From JAGOBP01 sp046328575 (GTDB lineage: Bacteria; Chloroflexota; Anaerolineae; Fen-1058), in NCBI GenBank assembly GCA_046328575.1, contig JAXLWI010000014.1:1-64000 (forward strand): 64,000 bases of DNA, in the 5' to 3' direction. Shown here in pieces: positions 42,406 through 51,564 of the stretch. The notes under the pieces are model-generated. The model saw only the letters and a program-made list of their open reading frames with translations, had not been told where the DNA came from and ran no database searches. The position numbers and the translations under genes were made by a program. Numbering within the stretch: the stretch's first letter is position 1; every line of letters starts with the position of its first letter.

Positions 42406-44076
42406 TTAAGCCGTCGCTTGCACGCGGCAGTGCGCGCACTCGCGCTGCTCGGCGGCCACGATGGCTTGATCGGAACTCCAGAAGAAATTCTCTTCGCCGA
42501 TCTGTTTCAACAGCCCGCCTTGCTCCAATGTGCGGCGCACGTCGGGATGCGCGCCCGCCAGCATCAGCGTGCCGCCCTGTGCGTGGATGCGCTCTAGCAG
42601 ACGGGCCAGCGCTTGCAAGCCAGACGTATCGATGCGGGGCATGCCGCGCACCGACAAGATCAACGCGTGCGTGTCGCCCAGCGAAGCAAACGCCTCGTTG
42701 AAGTTGCCGGTTGCCGCGAAAAACAACGGTCCGGTGATGTAAGCCACGCGCACGTGCTGACATTGCCCTTTCGTCTCGATGCCGCGCTGCCGCAGTTTCT
42801 CCGCGTCCACGTCCTGCACCTCGATGTCAATGTTCGCCATCTGGCTCAGGAACATCGCGCCCGACAGGAACGCGCCGATCAAAATCGCCTGCGTCAGATC
42901 GAGCGTGATCGTCGCCAGCATCGTCACGCCAAACGTGATCACCGCTTTCTCCAGGCGATGTTTGGTGAAGTAATGAATCGCTTCCCATTCGTTCATGCGC
43001 CACGCCGTCACGATCAGTACACCCGCCAATGCGGCCAATGGAATGCGCGACATGATCGGCGCGAGGAGGAACATGGAAGCGAGCAAGGCGATCGAGTGGA
43101 TGATACTCACAAGGCGCGTCTGCCCGCCCGATTTGATCCCCACGCTCGTGCGCGCAATCGCTGCGGTTGCAGGCACGCCGCCGAAAAATGGAATCACGAT
43201 GTTGCCGACGCCCTGCGCCACCAGTTCTTGATTGGCCTGCAAACGAATACCCGTCATGTTGCTGGCGACCGCGCCGCACAACAAACTTTCGACGGCCCCC
43301 AGCGCAGTGATCGTCAAGGCGGGCGCGATGAAGTCGCCGAGTTGATTCCACGGCACGACGTTCAACGCCAACCGATCGGACAGTAACAGCGTCTGCGGGA
43401 TCTGCCCGATCACGGCGACCGGCCAGTTAACGACTGCATTCAACGCCGTCGCCACGATAATGCCCAATAGTGACGCCGGAAAACGTGCATTCCACTTCTT
43501 GGGCCACAGCAGCATGATGGCGATCACTATCGCCCCGATCGCGAGAGCGTGCCAATCGGGTGTGAAGCCACCGCGCGCATAACCGATCAACTTCAGCGCC
43601 GCCGAATCGGCACCTGGCGTCTTCACGCCCAGCAGATTATCGATCTGGCCGATCGCGATGATCAACGCGATGCCAGATGTGAAGCCGGTGATCACTGGCG
43701 ATGGTATAAACGCAATGAACCGGCCCAAGCGCAGCACGCCGATGAGGGTCAACATCACGCCGGCCATTAAGCCTGCAATCCAGATGCCCGTTACGCCATA
43801 CTTCTGCGTCAGGATGATCAACACGGCGCTCATTGCGCCGGTCGGCCCTGAAATTTGATACGGTGCACCGGATAATACGCCAATAACAAAACCGGAAATG
43901 ATCGCTGTGACTAGACCGGCCGCGGCACTCGCGCCGGATGACACGCCAAACGCCAGGGCCAGCGGCAGCGCGACGGCCGCCACGGTGATCCCCGCCAACA
44001 AATCTTGCCGGAACTTGGTCGCCGTGTACTGGTGAAACTCCTGTCGATACAATTGTCTTAAACTTCGTCGGGGCAT
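42406..44076 (-). CDS. SulP-family inorganic anion transporter with STAS domain
   Basis: The 556-residue protein has the SulP N-terminus (QDLLAGITVAAVALPLALAF), conserved GPTGAMSAVLIILTQ, twelve to fourteen membrane segments, and a cytoplasmic STAS domain from about 425 (VRVAYITGPLFFAATGNFNE; LILSVRGMPRIDTSGLQALA). Members transport sulfate, bicarbonate or other anions; the ion cannot be chosen here. An AAGGAGGAGGC site precedes the ATG at 44076. It lies after the sensory operon 44170-47910 on the same strand but 94 bases away, so it may be separately expressed. Confidence 0.92.
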   Translation of the reverse strand: MPRRSLRQLYRQEFHQYTATKFRQDLLAGITVAAVALPLALAFGVSSGASAAAGLVTAIISGFVIGVLSGAPYQISGPTGAMSAVLIILTQKYGVTGIWIAGLMAGVMLTLIGVLRLGRFIAFIPSPVITGFTSGIALIIAIGQIDNLLGVKTPGADSAALKLIGYARGGFTPDWHALAIGAIVIAIMLLWPKKWNARFPASLLGIIVATALNAVVNWPVAVIGQIPQTLLLSDRLALNVVPWNQLGDFIAPALTITALGAVESLLCGAVASNMTGIRLQANQELVAQGVGNIVIPFFGGVPATAAIARTSVGIKSGGQTRLVSIIHSIALLASMFLLAPIMSRIPLAALAGVLIVTAWRMNEWEAIHYFTKHRLEKAVITFGVTMLATITLDLTQAILIGAFLSGAMFLSQMANIDIEVQDVDAEKLRQRGIETKGQCQHVRVAYITGPLFFAATGNFNEAFASLGDTHALILSVRGMPRIDTSGLQALARLLERIHAQGGTLMLAGAHPDVRRTLEQGGLLKQIGEENFFWSSDQAIVAAEQRECAHCRVQATA

Positions 44077-44169
44077 GTGATGCCTCCTCCTTACAAAAAG
44101 ATCGGCGCTGTCGTGATCGACGCGCCGAGAATAGACTCCGTGGCCGTACGCGGATATAGCTAAGTCACG

Positions 44170-46743
44170 CTAGACCACATGATACGGATTCAAGTTGGCG
44201 GGTATCGCCACCGGCGCATGCACCGGCAGCCGCAACGTTACGACCACGCCGCGATCGTTGGTGAGGTTCTCGATATGTAGCGTCCCGCCGTGCTGCTGCA
44301 CGATGTTGTGGCTGATGGTCAGGCCCAGGCCCGTGCTGCCGGACTTGGTCGAGTAAAACGGCTCAAAAATGTGCGTGAGCACGTCGGGTTTGATCGCCGG
44401 TCCATCGTCGACGATCATCAGCATCACGCGCTCGTTTTCAGTCCGCGTGACTAAGTGAATTTGGCCGTGTTTGCCTACCGCTTCCAGCGAGTTGAGCAGC
44501 ACATTCAGGATCGCCTGCGTCATCTGCTCAGCCGCCAGCGACAGCGGCGGGGTCGGCTCCAAATCGGTGCTGATCTCGATCTGCGCGTGGCGAGCCCGTT
44601 GCGCCACTTGCTCAATTGCGCGCTGCACCACCGTATCGATCGGCGTCATGATCGGCGTTTCCGTTTCCGGCCGCGCAAAGTTAAGCACATTACGCGCCGT
44701 CTGATGCAGGCGCTCGATCTGGCGCTGGGCGGCCGTCAGCTCGTTCACCGCCGCTGGCACGTTTTGAACCGCTTCCATCGTGCGATTCAAATGCTGATTG
44801 ATCACATCCAACGGCTGATTGATTTCTTGCACCAGACTAGTCGCCAAGCGGCCCAGCGCACCGAGTTTCTCGGTCTGCATGATCACCGCTTGCGATTGCT
44901 GCCAGCGCGCGAATTGATCCTGCTCGTTCTGATAGAGCCGGGCGTTCTCGATCGCAATCGACGCTTGATTGGCGAAGATCTGCAACCGATCGGCATACTC
45001 CGGTCCGAAGAACGCCGGGGTCTTGCTCTCAAGGCACAGGAAGCCCAACAACTTACGTTTGAACCGAATGGGCGCGCCCACAAACGATCGGACCACAGCC
45101 GCTTGCGGCAGCAGCATCCAATCGACAAACTGATGCGTATCGGCAATCACCAACGGCTGTCGTTCTTCGGCCATCAACCGCAGGTGCGTCGTATCTGCCA
45201 CCGAGAAGCGCCGCGCCATCACGCGTTCGGCGACTTCATGATCGGCATAACCGCGACAGGCCGCCGTCCGCGCCACGCCCGATTCCACCAACATCACCGT
45301 GGCCGAATCGTGCGGCACCACTCGGCTGGCGTTATCCAGAATCCGATCGAGCACCTCGTCGAGATCGAGCGTGCCGGTTAACGTGGCAGCCGTATCCCGC
45401 AACGCCTCGGCTAATTGACGCTGTGTATGTTCGGCTGTGTACAAGCGCGCATTGCTGATCGCAATCGCCGCCCAACTAGCCGCGGCTTCCAGCAAGTGCA
45501 CATCGTCATTGGTGAAGATGCTGGCTTCGTGATGCACGGCCTCCATCACGCCGATCACATCCGCGCCGCGCTTCAGCGGCACCGCGACGATGTCCTGCGC
45601 GTGATATTCGCTGACCTGCTCGATGTCGCGATAAACGCGCGGCTCATCCTGCGGCGAGGTCAAGCGCTGAATGACCCTCGTATGAATCGCTTCACCGGCC
45701 AGGCCGGCCACCGGCATATGTTGACCGCGCAGTTTTTCAGCACTGGCGCCGTTTACAGCCGCAAACACCAACTCATGCTCGTTTTCCAGCAGCAGCACCG
45801 ACACACCCTCGGCCTGCAAGCGCGCCATCACCGCGTCGATGACGGTGCTCAGAATCCCGTCCAGATCGAGGCGGGTCGTAACCGCCTGCCCCATTTGACT
45901 AAGCGCGGCCAGTTCCTGCACACGCCGCGCGATTTCAGCATCGGCTTGTTTGCGGCGCGTGATATCGCGCAATGTCACCGTGAACGCGGTTTGCTGCTGC
46001 TCCTCAATTTTGCCCAACGACACTTCAACCGGGAAATCGGTGCCGTCGCGCCGCCGCGCGGTGACCTCGCGATATTCGCCCATCGGCCAGTCGGCGGCCC
46101 ACTGTTCCGCCAGTGCATTGAAATAGCCTGTGCCCAGCGCGGCAAACGATTCCGGCATCAAGCGCCGAATCGGCGAACCGATCACCTCGTCGGCGGTGTA
46201 ACCAAAGATCCGTTCCGCGCCGGGATTGAACAACCGGATGTGGCCCGCAACATCGATCAGGATAATGGCATCGGCCGAGATAGCGATAATGCTGGACAAC
46301 CGCGCTTCGCTGGCGCGCAGCGCGTCTTCGGCTTGCCGCGTACGCAGCAGGCGGCGCACGCGCTGACGCAGCACCGCGTTGTTGATGGGCTTGGTAATGT
46401 AATCGGTTGCGCCGGCTTCGAAACAACGATCGATCGATTCGCGATCATCGAGCGCGGTGATCATCAGCACCGGGGTGCGTGAACCGTCGGGGAGTTTCTG
46501 AATTTGCGCGCACGCCGTTGGCCCGTCCATCAGCGGCATGCGAATGTCCATCAGCACAACGTCGGGATGTTCCTGCTCAAACATCGACACGGCTTCGACA
46601 CCCGTCGTCGCTTCAAAGACACGATAACCATCACGCTCCATGAGCAAGCGCAATACCGCGCGAATGCCGGAGTCATCATCGACTACCAAAATCAACGGCA
46701 CTTTTGAATCGAGCATGCGGTTAGGTTCCGTTTGATCGGGCAT
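44170..46743 (-). CDS. REC-PAS-GAF-GAF-HATPase signalling protein without phosphoacceptor His
   Basis: Domain order in the 857-residue protein: receiver (about 14-130, VDDD at 21-24, phosphorylatable Asp66 in VVLMDIRMP), PAS (about 145-265), two GAF domains (about 285-430 and 450-610), then a dimerisation helix and HATPase with the N box (LNVLLNSLEAVG) and G boxes (VDDGPAIKPD; GSTGLGLTI). In the H box the usual A-H-E-I-N-N-P is SLVQEINQP: Gln639 replaces His through codon CAA. It may bind ATP yet not autophosphorylate in the standard way. The gene begins four bases after the one at 46748, in an operon. Confidence 0.88.
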   Translation of the reverse strand: MPDQTEPNRMLDSKVPLILVVDDDSGIRAVLRLLMERDGYRVFEATTGVEAVSMFEQEHPDVVLMDIRMPLMDGPTACAQIQKLPDGSRTPVLMITALDDRESIDRCFEAGATDYITKPINNAVLRQRVRRLLRTRQAEDALRASEARLSSIIAISADAIILIDVAGHIRLFNPGAERIFGYTADEVIGSPIRRLMPESFAALGTGYFNALAEQWAADWPMGEYREVTARRRDGTDFPVEVSLGKIEEQQQTAFTVTLRDITRRKQADAEIARRVQELAALSQMGQAVTTRLDLDGILSTVIDAVMARLQAEGVSVLLLENEHELVFAAVNGASAEKLRGQHMPVAGLAGEAIHTRVIQRLTSPQDEPRVYRDIEQVSEYHAQDIVAVPLKRGADVIGVMEAVHHEASIFTNDDVHLLEAAASWAAIAISNARLYTAEHTQRQLAEALRDTAATLTGTLDLDEVLDRILDNASRVVPHDSATVMLVESGVARTAACRGYADHEVAERVMARRFSVADTTHLRLMAEERQPLVIADTHQFVDWMLLPQAAVVRSFVGAPIRFKRKLLGFLCLESKTPAFFGPEYADRLQIFANQASIAIENARLYQNEQDQFARWQQSQAVIMQTEKLGALGRLATSLVQEINQPLDVINQHLNRTMEAVQNVPAAVNELTAAQRQIERLHQTARNVLNFARPETETPIMTPIDTVVQRAIEQVAQRARHAQIEISTDLEPTPPLSLAAEQMTQAILNVLLNSLEAVGKHGQIHLVTRTENERVMLMIVDDGPAIKPDVLTHIFEPFYSTKSGSTGLGLTISHNIVQQHGGTLHIENLTNDRGVVVTLRLPVHAPVAIPANLNPYHVV

Positions 46744-46747
46744 CAGG

Positions 46748-47554
46748 TCAACGCGTCGTTTGTCGGAAGATCAGCCGCCACGATGTCAAGCCGGTCGGGC
46801 AAGGCGCAGCTTGCAGGTTAGTGGCCACCACAGCGGTAGGCTGATCGATGCTCACATTGTAAGCCCGATCAGGCATCATTTCAAAATCGCCATAACCGGC
46901 ATCGATCTCTGGCTTGAGACCCGTGACAAACCGATCGGCCCCATTCTCCCACGTGATCCACACATCGCGACCGGCCAAGCCAACGCCCGCCGCATCTTGC
47001 ACGAACACACGAATTTGCGGCGGCGTCGAGGCGCGTGTGCATTCAGCCGTACGATTAACCAACTGATAAGCCGGACTCAACGCGACTGACGTCGGGGTGA
47101 TGGTCGGTGCGGGTTGCGTAGGTATGGCCGTAGCTGTCGGCTTCGGCGTCGGCGATGCGATGACGCTGACGGGCGGCGGCGGAGTCGGCGTCACCGCCGG
47201 AGTGACGAGAAACACACTCATGGCCGCGGTCTGCGCCCCTAACCGATCGGCGATCAGTGCCAGGGCGCGCGCACTCGATCGGTCCCCGCGCGCAGCTTCT
47301 TGCTCGAAGAGATCGGCTACCGTGCGCGCCAAATCGGGATCGCGCAGCGCGGTCAATCGGGCTTGCGTACGATCCCAGTCGCCATCTTGGGCGTAGGCTT
47401 CTGCCGTCATAATCAACCAGGTCTGCCGATAGGCTGCCTGCACCAGCGCCGGCGATGATTCCGTAAACGTGACGGGCTCAATCAACCATGCATACGTCAG
47501 GCCAGCGCCCAACCCGACGAACAACAACACGCTAAAGATGAGTCGTGCTTTCAT
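46748..47554 (-). CDS. Membrane-anchored protein, WPVTxTE-type N-terminal module plus extracellular domain
   Basis: The 268-residue product has one membrane helix, then LIEPVTFTESSPALVQAAYR followed by TWLIMTAEAYAQDGDWDRTQ, a helical module also present in the next-upstream gene. A Thr/Pro-rich linker (about 125-165) leads to a C-terminal beta domain (TPPQIRVFVQDAAGVGLAGR, VWITWENG) of about 95 residues. It overlaps the upstream gene by ATGA. Together with the kinase-like protein downstream it may form a membrane signalling unit; function otherwise unknown. Confidence 0.7.
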   Translation of the reverse strand: MKARLIFSVLLFVGLGAGLTYAWLIEPVTFTESSPALVQAAYRQTWLIMTAEAYAQDGDWDRTQARLTALRDPDLARTVADLFEQEAARGDRSSARALALIADRLGAQTAAMSVFLVTPAVTPTPPPPVSVIASPTPKPTATAIPTQPAPTITPTSVALSPAYQLVNRTAECTRASTPPQIRVFVQDAAGVGLAGRDVWITWENGADRFVTGLKPEIDAGYGDFEMMPDRAYNVSIDQPTAVVATNLQAAPCPTGLTSWRLIFRQTTR

Positions 47555-47910
47555 GGGTTGAGGAAACGGTCGAGATCCGGTGCGTGCGCGCCGAGGGCGG
47601 CCGCTAGCCGCGCCAGATGTGTGATCTGAGCGACCGGCCAGTTTTGCTGGCGGGCGCGCTCAGCCCGATCGAGCACCAGCTGCCCGACGTCCTCGCTACC
47701 AAGCGGGCGTAAGCGGCTCTGCGCGGCTTCCAAATCGCGATCATAGGCAAAGGCCTGAGCGGCCATCCAGATCGCTTCGTCTTTCCAGTCTTGGCGCAGA
47801 CGTGACGGTGCGGCCTCAGTATATGTCACTGGCCAGACATACCATCCGATCGCCAGACCGGCGCTAAGTCCAATCGCCACCGCCAACACTACCGACATCC
47901 ATTTTCGCAT
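47551..47910 (-). CDS. Membrane-anchored protein, WPVTxTE-type module only
   Basis: The 119-residue product has an N-terminal helix (SVVLAVAIGLSAGLAIGWYV) and then WPVTYTEAAPSRLRQDWKDE with EAIWMAAQAFAYDRDLEAAQ, a shorter paralogue of the first module in the downstream gene. The remaining region is helical. It is the first gene of the three-gene operon leading to the kinase-like protein; a GAGGTGCGAG ribosome site precedes ATG 47910. Confidence 0.7.
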   Translation of the reverse strand: MRKWMSVVLAVAIGLSAGLAIGWYVWPVTYTEAAPSRLRQDWKDEAIWMAAQAFAYDRDLEAAQSRLRPLGSEDVGQLVLDRAERARQQNWPVAQITHLARLAAALGAHAPDLDRFLNP

Positions 47911-48027
47911 CAGGCTCGCACCTCGGCGAGGTGGCCGTATTCTATCATGCTCTACCGTCTAAGTGCGGTCGTACTCAGATAAGCAAAACGGGCAGAATCA
48001 AATGATCCAGCCCGTCGCGTCTTCTGG

Positions 48028-48033
48028 TATAAT
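48028..48033 (+). promoter_or_regulatory. TATAAT box 3' of tRNA-Leu, reading across the tRNA antisense
   Basis: TGGTATAATCGGC is close to other promoter boxes here and points rightward, through the antisense strand of the tRNA and toward the sigma gene at 48208. It could drive the sigma gene with a leader of about 170 bases. Confidence 0.3.
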
Positions 48034-48068
48034 CGGCGCGGCTTACTTGCCGAGCCGAACGAACAGTG

Positions 48069-48152
48069 TGCCGAAGGTGGGAATCGAACCCACATATCCG
48101 TAAGGATACACGATTTTGAGTCGTGCGCGTCTGCCAGTTCCGCCACTCCGGC
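48069..48152 (-). tRNA. tRNA-Leu (anticodon CAA)
   Basis: Reading leftward, GCCGGAG pairs with CTTCGGC in the acceptor stem with one G-T pair; the anticodon stem CACGA/TCGTG encloses CTCAAAA, giving anticodon CAA. A long variable arm (TATCCTTACGGATA) and the T arm GTGGGTTCGATTCCCAC are typical of a class II tRNA-Leu. The CCA end is not encoded. Confidence 0.95.
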
Positions 48153-48207
48153 TTGAAGTGACCGTATTTTAGCCGCACACGCCCGGTTCGTCAAGTGATC
48201 GATCGAC

Positions 48208-48813
48208 ATGGATGAGAATGCCCTGATTCAATCGGCGCGCAAAGGCGACCTCGACGCCTTTAACACCCTGGTGCTGGCTTATCAACATCAGGTCTACAAC
48301 CTCGCCTATCGCATCATGGGCGATGAAGCGGCTGCGTCAGATGCCACGCAAGATGCCTTTATCTCGGCCTACAAAAATTTGAAATCGTTTCGCGGCGGCT
48401 CGTTCAAGAGTTGGTTGTTGCGCATTGTGACCAACGCCTGCTATGACGACTTGCGCCGCCGCAAGCGCCGACCGGCCACCTCGCTCGACGAGTTGACCAA
48501 CGGCGAAGATGGCGAAGCCGAATTCGATGTGCCGTCCGCCGATGACGGGCCGGAGACGATCGCCCAGCGACACGAACTCGCCCAATTGTTACAACGTGGC
48601 ATTACCACCCTGCCCGATGATCAACGCATCGTGCTGGTCCTCAGCGACGTGCAGGGCATGAGTTATGAAGAAATTGCAGAGATGACCAACAGCAACCTCG
48701 GCACCGTCAAGTCGCGGCTCAGCCGCGCCCGCGCCAAGTTGCGTGAATATCTGCAGCAGACGCACGGGGAACTATTGCCGGAGATTTATCGTCTAGAAGG
48801 CAGCCAGACTTAA
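48208..48813 (+). CDS. ECF RNA polymerase sigma factor (SigE/RpoE-like)
   Basis: The 201-residue protein shows sigma region 2 (YNLAYRIMGDEAAASDATQD; AYKNLKSFRGGSFKSWLLRI) and region 4 (LVLSDVQGMSYEEIAEMTNS, then LGTVKSRLSRARAKLREYL). The following gene encodes a zinc-binding anti-sigma-like membrane protein, the usual control of this class. It differs from the sigma at 24180 in lacking any adjacent repeats and in having window-typical codon use. Confidence 0.92.
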   Translation: MDENALIQSARKGDLDAFNTLVLAYQHQVYNLAYRIMGDEAAASDATQDAFISAYKNLKSFRGGSFKSWLLRIVTNACYDDLRRRKRRPATSLDELTNGEDGEAEFDVPSADDGPETIAQRHELAQLLQRGITTLPDDQRIVLVLSDVQGMSYEEIAEMTNSNLGTVKSRLSRARAKLREYLQQTHGELLPEIYRLEGSQT

Positions 48814-48900
48814 AGGCAAAGTTTGATCCAGAAGTCGCAGGGGGAAACGTCTTTGCGGCTTGCTGGCTTAAGTGACATGAAAGTGGCAGAAGGCGCAGGC

Positions 48901-49740
48901 ATGGCAACTCGAAACGATCACATCCGAGCCGAAGATTTATTCTCGGCCTATATTGACAAGCGCACGACCGCCGACGAGCAAGTTTTCGTCGAGCGGCACG
49001 TGGCGTCTTGCGCCGATTGCCGCGCCAAGCTGCAAGCCACCCGATCGATGATCACGGCCCTCAAGGCCATGCCGCCAGTGCGCGCGCCGCGCTCGTTTGT
49101 GCTGCCCAAAGAAATGGCCAGGCAGCCCAAGCGATCGGTGTTTGCCTGGTATCCCGCGCTGCGGCTGGCCACCGTCACGGCGATTGCGGCGTTTGCCATC
49201 GTCTTTGCCAGCGATGTCCTGACACCACGCGTTGGTGGCGGCCTGAGCAGTGTCACCATGTCCGCGCCCGCGCCGACTGCTTTGCAAGCGCCGGCGGCCG
49301 CGCCGTTAGAAGCTCCACAACCTGCCGAACCTGCACAGCCTGCTCAACAAGCAGCTGCGCCGGCCCCGAGTCCGGCGCCAACGAATGCCGCGGCCGATCA
49401 AATGCCCGCGCCACTTGCACCCGCGGCTGGTGCAGCGCGCGTAGTTCCCACCGAGACACCAGAGCCGGAAGCCGACAATATGGCGCTGATGGCTAAATCG
49501 GCGCCGAGTGAAACGCTGACGACAACGATGGTCAGTGGCTATGCTCAACCAACTGAATCGGCCGAAGCAACGCCTGCGCCTGAAACGGCAGCGGCCGATC
49601 AAGCTGCACCGGAACCGGGAGCCGTTGCCACAACTGAGGCCGCTCCAACCGTTGACCCACTGCGCATTGCGACGATCACACTGGGTGGATTGGTAGTGGT
49701 ACTGCTCGCCGCTACGCTCATCGCACGCCGCAACGCTTAA
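48901..49740 (+). CDS. Anti-sigma factor-like membrane protein with HxxxCxxC zinc motif
   Basis: From ATG 48901 the protein has 279 residues. The cytoplasmic N-terminus contains ERHVASCADCRAKL, the zinc-binding H-x3-C-x2-C pattern of zf-HC2 anti-sigma domains. A membrane helix follows (ALRLATVTAIAAFAIVFASD), then a very Ala/Pro-rich extracellular region of about 150 residues and a second helix near the C-terminus. This fits sequestration of the upstream sigma factor at the membrane. ATG 48877 is an alternative start eight codons earlier. Confidence 0.8.
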   Translation: MATRNDHIRAEDLFSAYIDKRTTADEQVFVERHVASCADCRAKLQATRSMITALKAMPPVRAPRSFVLPKEMARQPKRSVFAWYPALRLATVTAIAAFAIVFASDVLTPRVGGGLSSVTMSAPAPTALQAPAAAPLEAPQPAEPAQPAQQAAAPAPSPAPTNAAADQMPAPLAPAAGAARVVPTETPEPEADNMALMAKSAPSETLTTTMVSGYAQPTESAEATPAPETAAADQAAPEPGAVATTEAAPTVDPLRIATITLGGLVVVLLAATLIARRNA

Positions 49741-49753
49741 GACTCTGCGCAAC

Positions 49754-49787
49754 AACGAGGCCGCTGACGGACATCAGCGGCCTCGTT
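49754..49787. terminator. Strong bidirectional terminator between anti-sigma gene and pyrG
   Basis: AACGAGGCCGCTGA pairs perfectly over 14 bases with TCAGCGGCCTCGTT, followed rightward by TTAGTTGG. It lies between convergent stop codons. Confidence 0.85.
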
Positions 49788-49808
49788 TTAGTTGGCGTGA
49801 TTGATGGC

Positions 49809-51425
49809 TCAATTACCGGCGGCATCCATGCGCGCCGCTGCCGCTTCGACAAACGCCTTAAACAGCGGATGCGGCCGATTGGGACGGCTCTTGAATTCGG
49901 GATGGAACTGTGAGCCAACCATGAAAGGATGATCGGCCAACTCGGCGATCTCGACCAACCGACCATCTGGTGACAACCCGCTCAGCACCAAACCGTTCTT
50001 CTGCATCAGATCGCGATAAGCATTGTTGAACTCAAAGCGATGACGATGCCGTTCGTGTGCCATGGCAGTGCCATAAGCGCGCGCCGCGATAGTGCCCGGC
50101 ACCAACGCGCATGGATAGCTGCCCAATCGCATCGTGCCGCCCATGTCGGAGATGTCACGCTGCTCCGGCATCAGATCGATGATAGGGTGGCGTGTAGAAT
50201 GATCGAACTCGGTGCTGTTCGCGTCGTCGTCGCCGACCACGGCTCGCATCTTCTCAATACACATCACTTGCATACCGAGACACAACCCCAAGTACGGCAC
50301 TTTGTGTTCGCGCGCGAATTTGGCGGCGACGATTTTGCCCTCGATGCCGCGATAGCCAAAGCCGCCCGGCACGACGATGCCGGCGACCTTCTCCAACCGA
50401 TCGAGCCCGCGACCTTTTTCGAGATCCTCTGACAAGATCCAATCGATCTGGACATCGACATCATGTGCAACGCCCGCGTGATACAGGCTCTCGCGCACAC
50501 TCATGTATGCGTCCTTCAACTCGACGTACTTGCCGACAATGGCGATCGGCAGCGGCTCTTTGGCCTTGCGCATCTCCGCCACCATGGCGCGCCAATCAGA
50601 CAAATCGGGCGCAGCCGAAGCGTTAAGGTGCAAACGTTCGATCAAGAAATCACCGACACCGTGTTCTTCCAGCAACAACGGGACTTCATACAGCACATTC
50701 GTCGTCACTAACGGAATGACGGCACGCGTCTCGACATCGGTGAACAAGGCGATCTTCTCGCGTAGCGAATCGTTGATGGGTTGATCCGAGCGGAGCATGA
50801 TCATTTCCGGATTGATGCCGATGCTGCGCAGTTCATGCACCGAGTGTTGTGTAGGCTTGGTCTTCAACTCGTTCGTCGCGCCGATGTGCGGCAGCCACGT
50901 GACGTGGATGTAGATCACGTTGTCGCGGCCCACATCCTTACGCATCTGTCGAATCGCTTCGAGGAACGGCAGGCTCTCGATGTCGCCGACCGTGCCGCCT
51001 ACTTCGACGATCACGACGTCGGGATTGGTGGCCTTGGCGGCTAGCGCGATGCGGCGCTTGATCTCGTTGGTGATGTGCGGAATGACTTGAATGGTGCCGC
51101 CGAGGTAATCGCCGCGGCGTTCTTTCGCAATCACTTCGGCATAGATCTGACCGGTAGTGGTGTTACTGGCTTTGGTCAAGTTCTCATCGATAAACCGCTC
51201 GTAGTGGCCCAGATCCAGATCGGTTTCCGCGCCGTCCTCGGTGACGAAGACCTCGCCGTGCTGATACGGGCTCATCGTGCCCGGATCGACGTTGATGTAG
51301 GGATCGAGTTTCTGCATCGTGACACTGACGCCGCGACTTTTCAGCACTCGCCCGATCGAGGCGGCGGCGACGCCCTTGCCCACGCTGGACACGACACCGC
51401 CCGTACAGAAAATATATTTCGGCAT
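49809..51425 (-). CDS. pyrG: CTP synthase
   Basis: The 538-residue protein starts MPKYIFCTGGVVSSVGKGVA, the amidoligase P-loop that ends with KGV, and has the conserved DPYINVDPGTMSPYQHGEVF and ETDLDLGHYERF. The C-terminal glutaminase domain has the nucleophile Cys in YLGLCLGMQ and SQFHPEFKSRP with the His-Glu pair. It makes CTP from UTP, ATP and glutamine. AAGGAG before ATG 51425 and family length rule out the longer open frame to 51596. A terminator-like hairpin sits in the 140-base region upstream. Confidence 0.96.
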   Translation of the reverse strand: MPKYIFCTGGVVSSVGKGVAAASIGRVLKSRGVSVTMQKLDPYINVDPGTMSPYQHGEVFVTEDGAETDLDLGHYERFIDENLTKASNTTTGQIYAEVIAKERRGDYLGGTIQVIPHITNEIKRRIALAAKATNPDVVIVEVGGTVGDIESLPFLEAIRQMRKDVGRDNVIYIHVTWLPHIGATNELKTKPTQHSVHELRSIGINPEMIMLRSDQPINDSLREKIALFTDVETRAVIPLVTTNVLYEVPLLLEEHGVGDFLIERLHLNASAAPDLSDWRAMVAEMRKAKEPLPIAIVGKYVELKDAYMSVRESLYHAGVAHDVDVQIDWILSEDLEKGRGLDRLEKVAGIVVPGGFGYRGIEGKIVAAKFAREHKVPYLGLCLGMQVMCIEKMRAVVGDDDANSTEFDHSTRHPIIDLMPEQRDISDMGGTMRLGSYPCALVPGTIAARAYGTAMAHERHRHRFEFNNAYRDLMQKNGLVLSGLSPDGRLVEIAELADHPFMVGSQFHPEFKSRPNRPHPLFKAFVEAAAARMDAAGN

Positions 51426-51453
51426 ACTTTTCTCCTTGACTGTGAGTGTTTCT

Positions 51454-51504
51454 ACAACAAAAAGGCGGTGGGGAGGGTCACTTTGCGGGCGACTCTCCCC
51501 ACCG
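51454..51504 (-). terminator. Intrinsic terminator just upstream of pyrG
   Basis: Reading leftward, CGGTGGGGAGAGTC pairs with GACCCTCCCCACCG (one G-T pair) and is followed by CCTTTTTGTTGT. It lies 29 bases before the pyrG start. It probably ends the Roadblock gene transcript, but such a site in front of pyrG could also be an attenuator. A smaller GATGCC/GGCATC hairpin lies just upstream at about 51535-51552. Confidence 0.8.
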
Positions 51505-51564
51505 TCGAATTCAGGGTCTTCAGTTACCGGGTGATGCCTGTTGTGGCATCGGACTCCTTTAGAT

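Noticed and set aside
42251..42763. N-terminal extension of the DUF5666 protein
   Set aside because: It is antisense to the SulP C-terminus, has no protein-like pattern, and the AGGGTAAAGTC site plus signal peptide fix the start at 42250.
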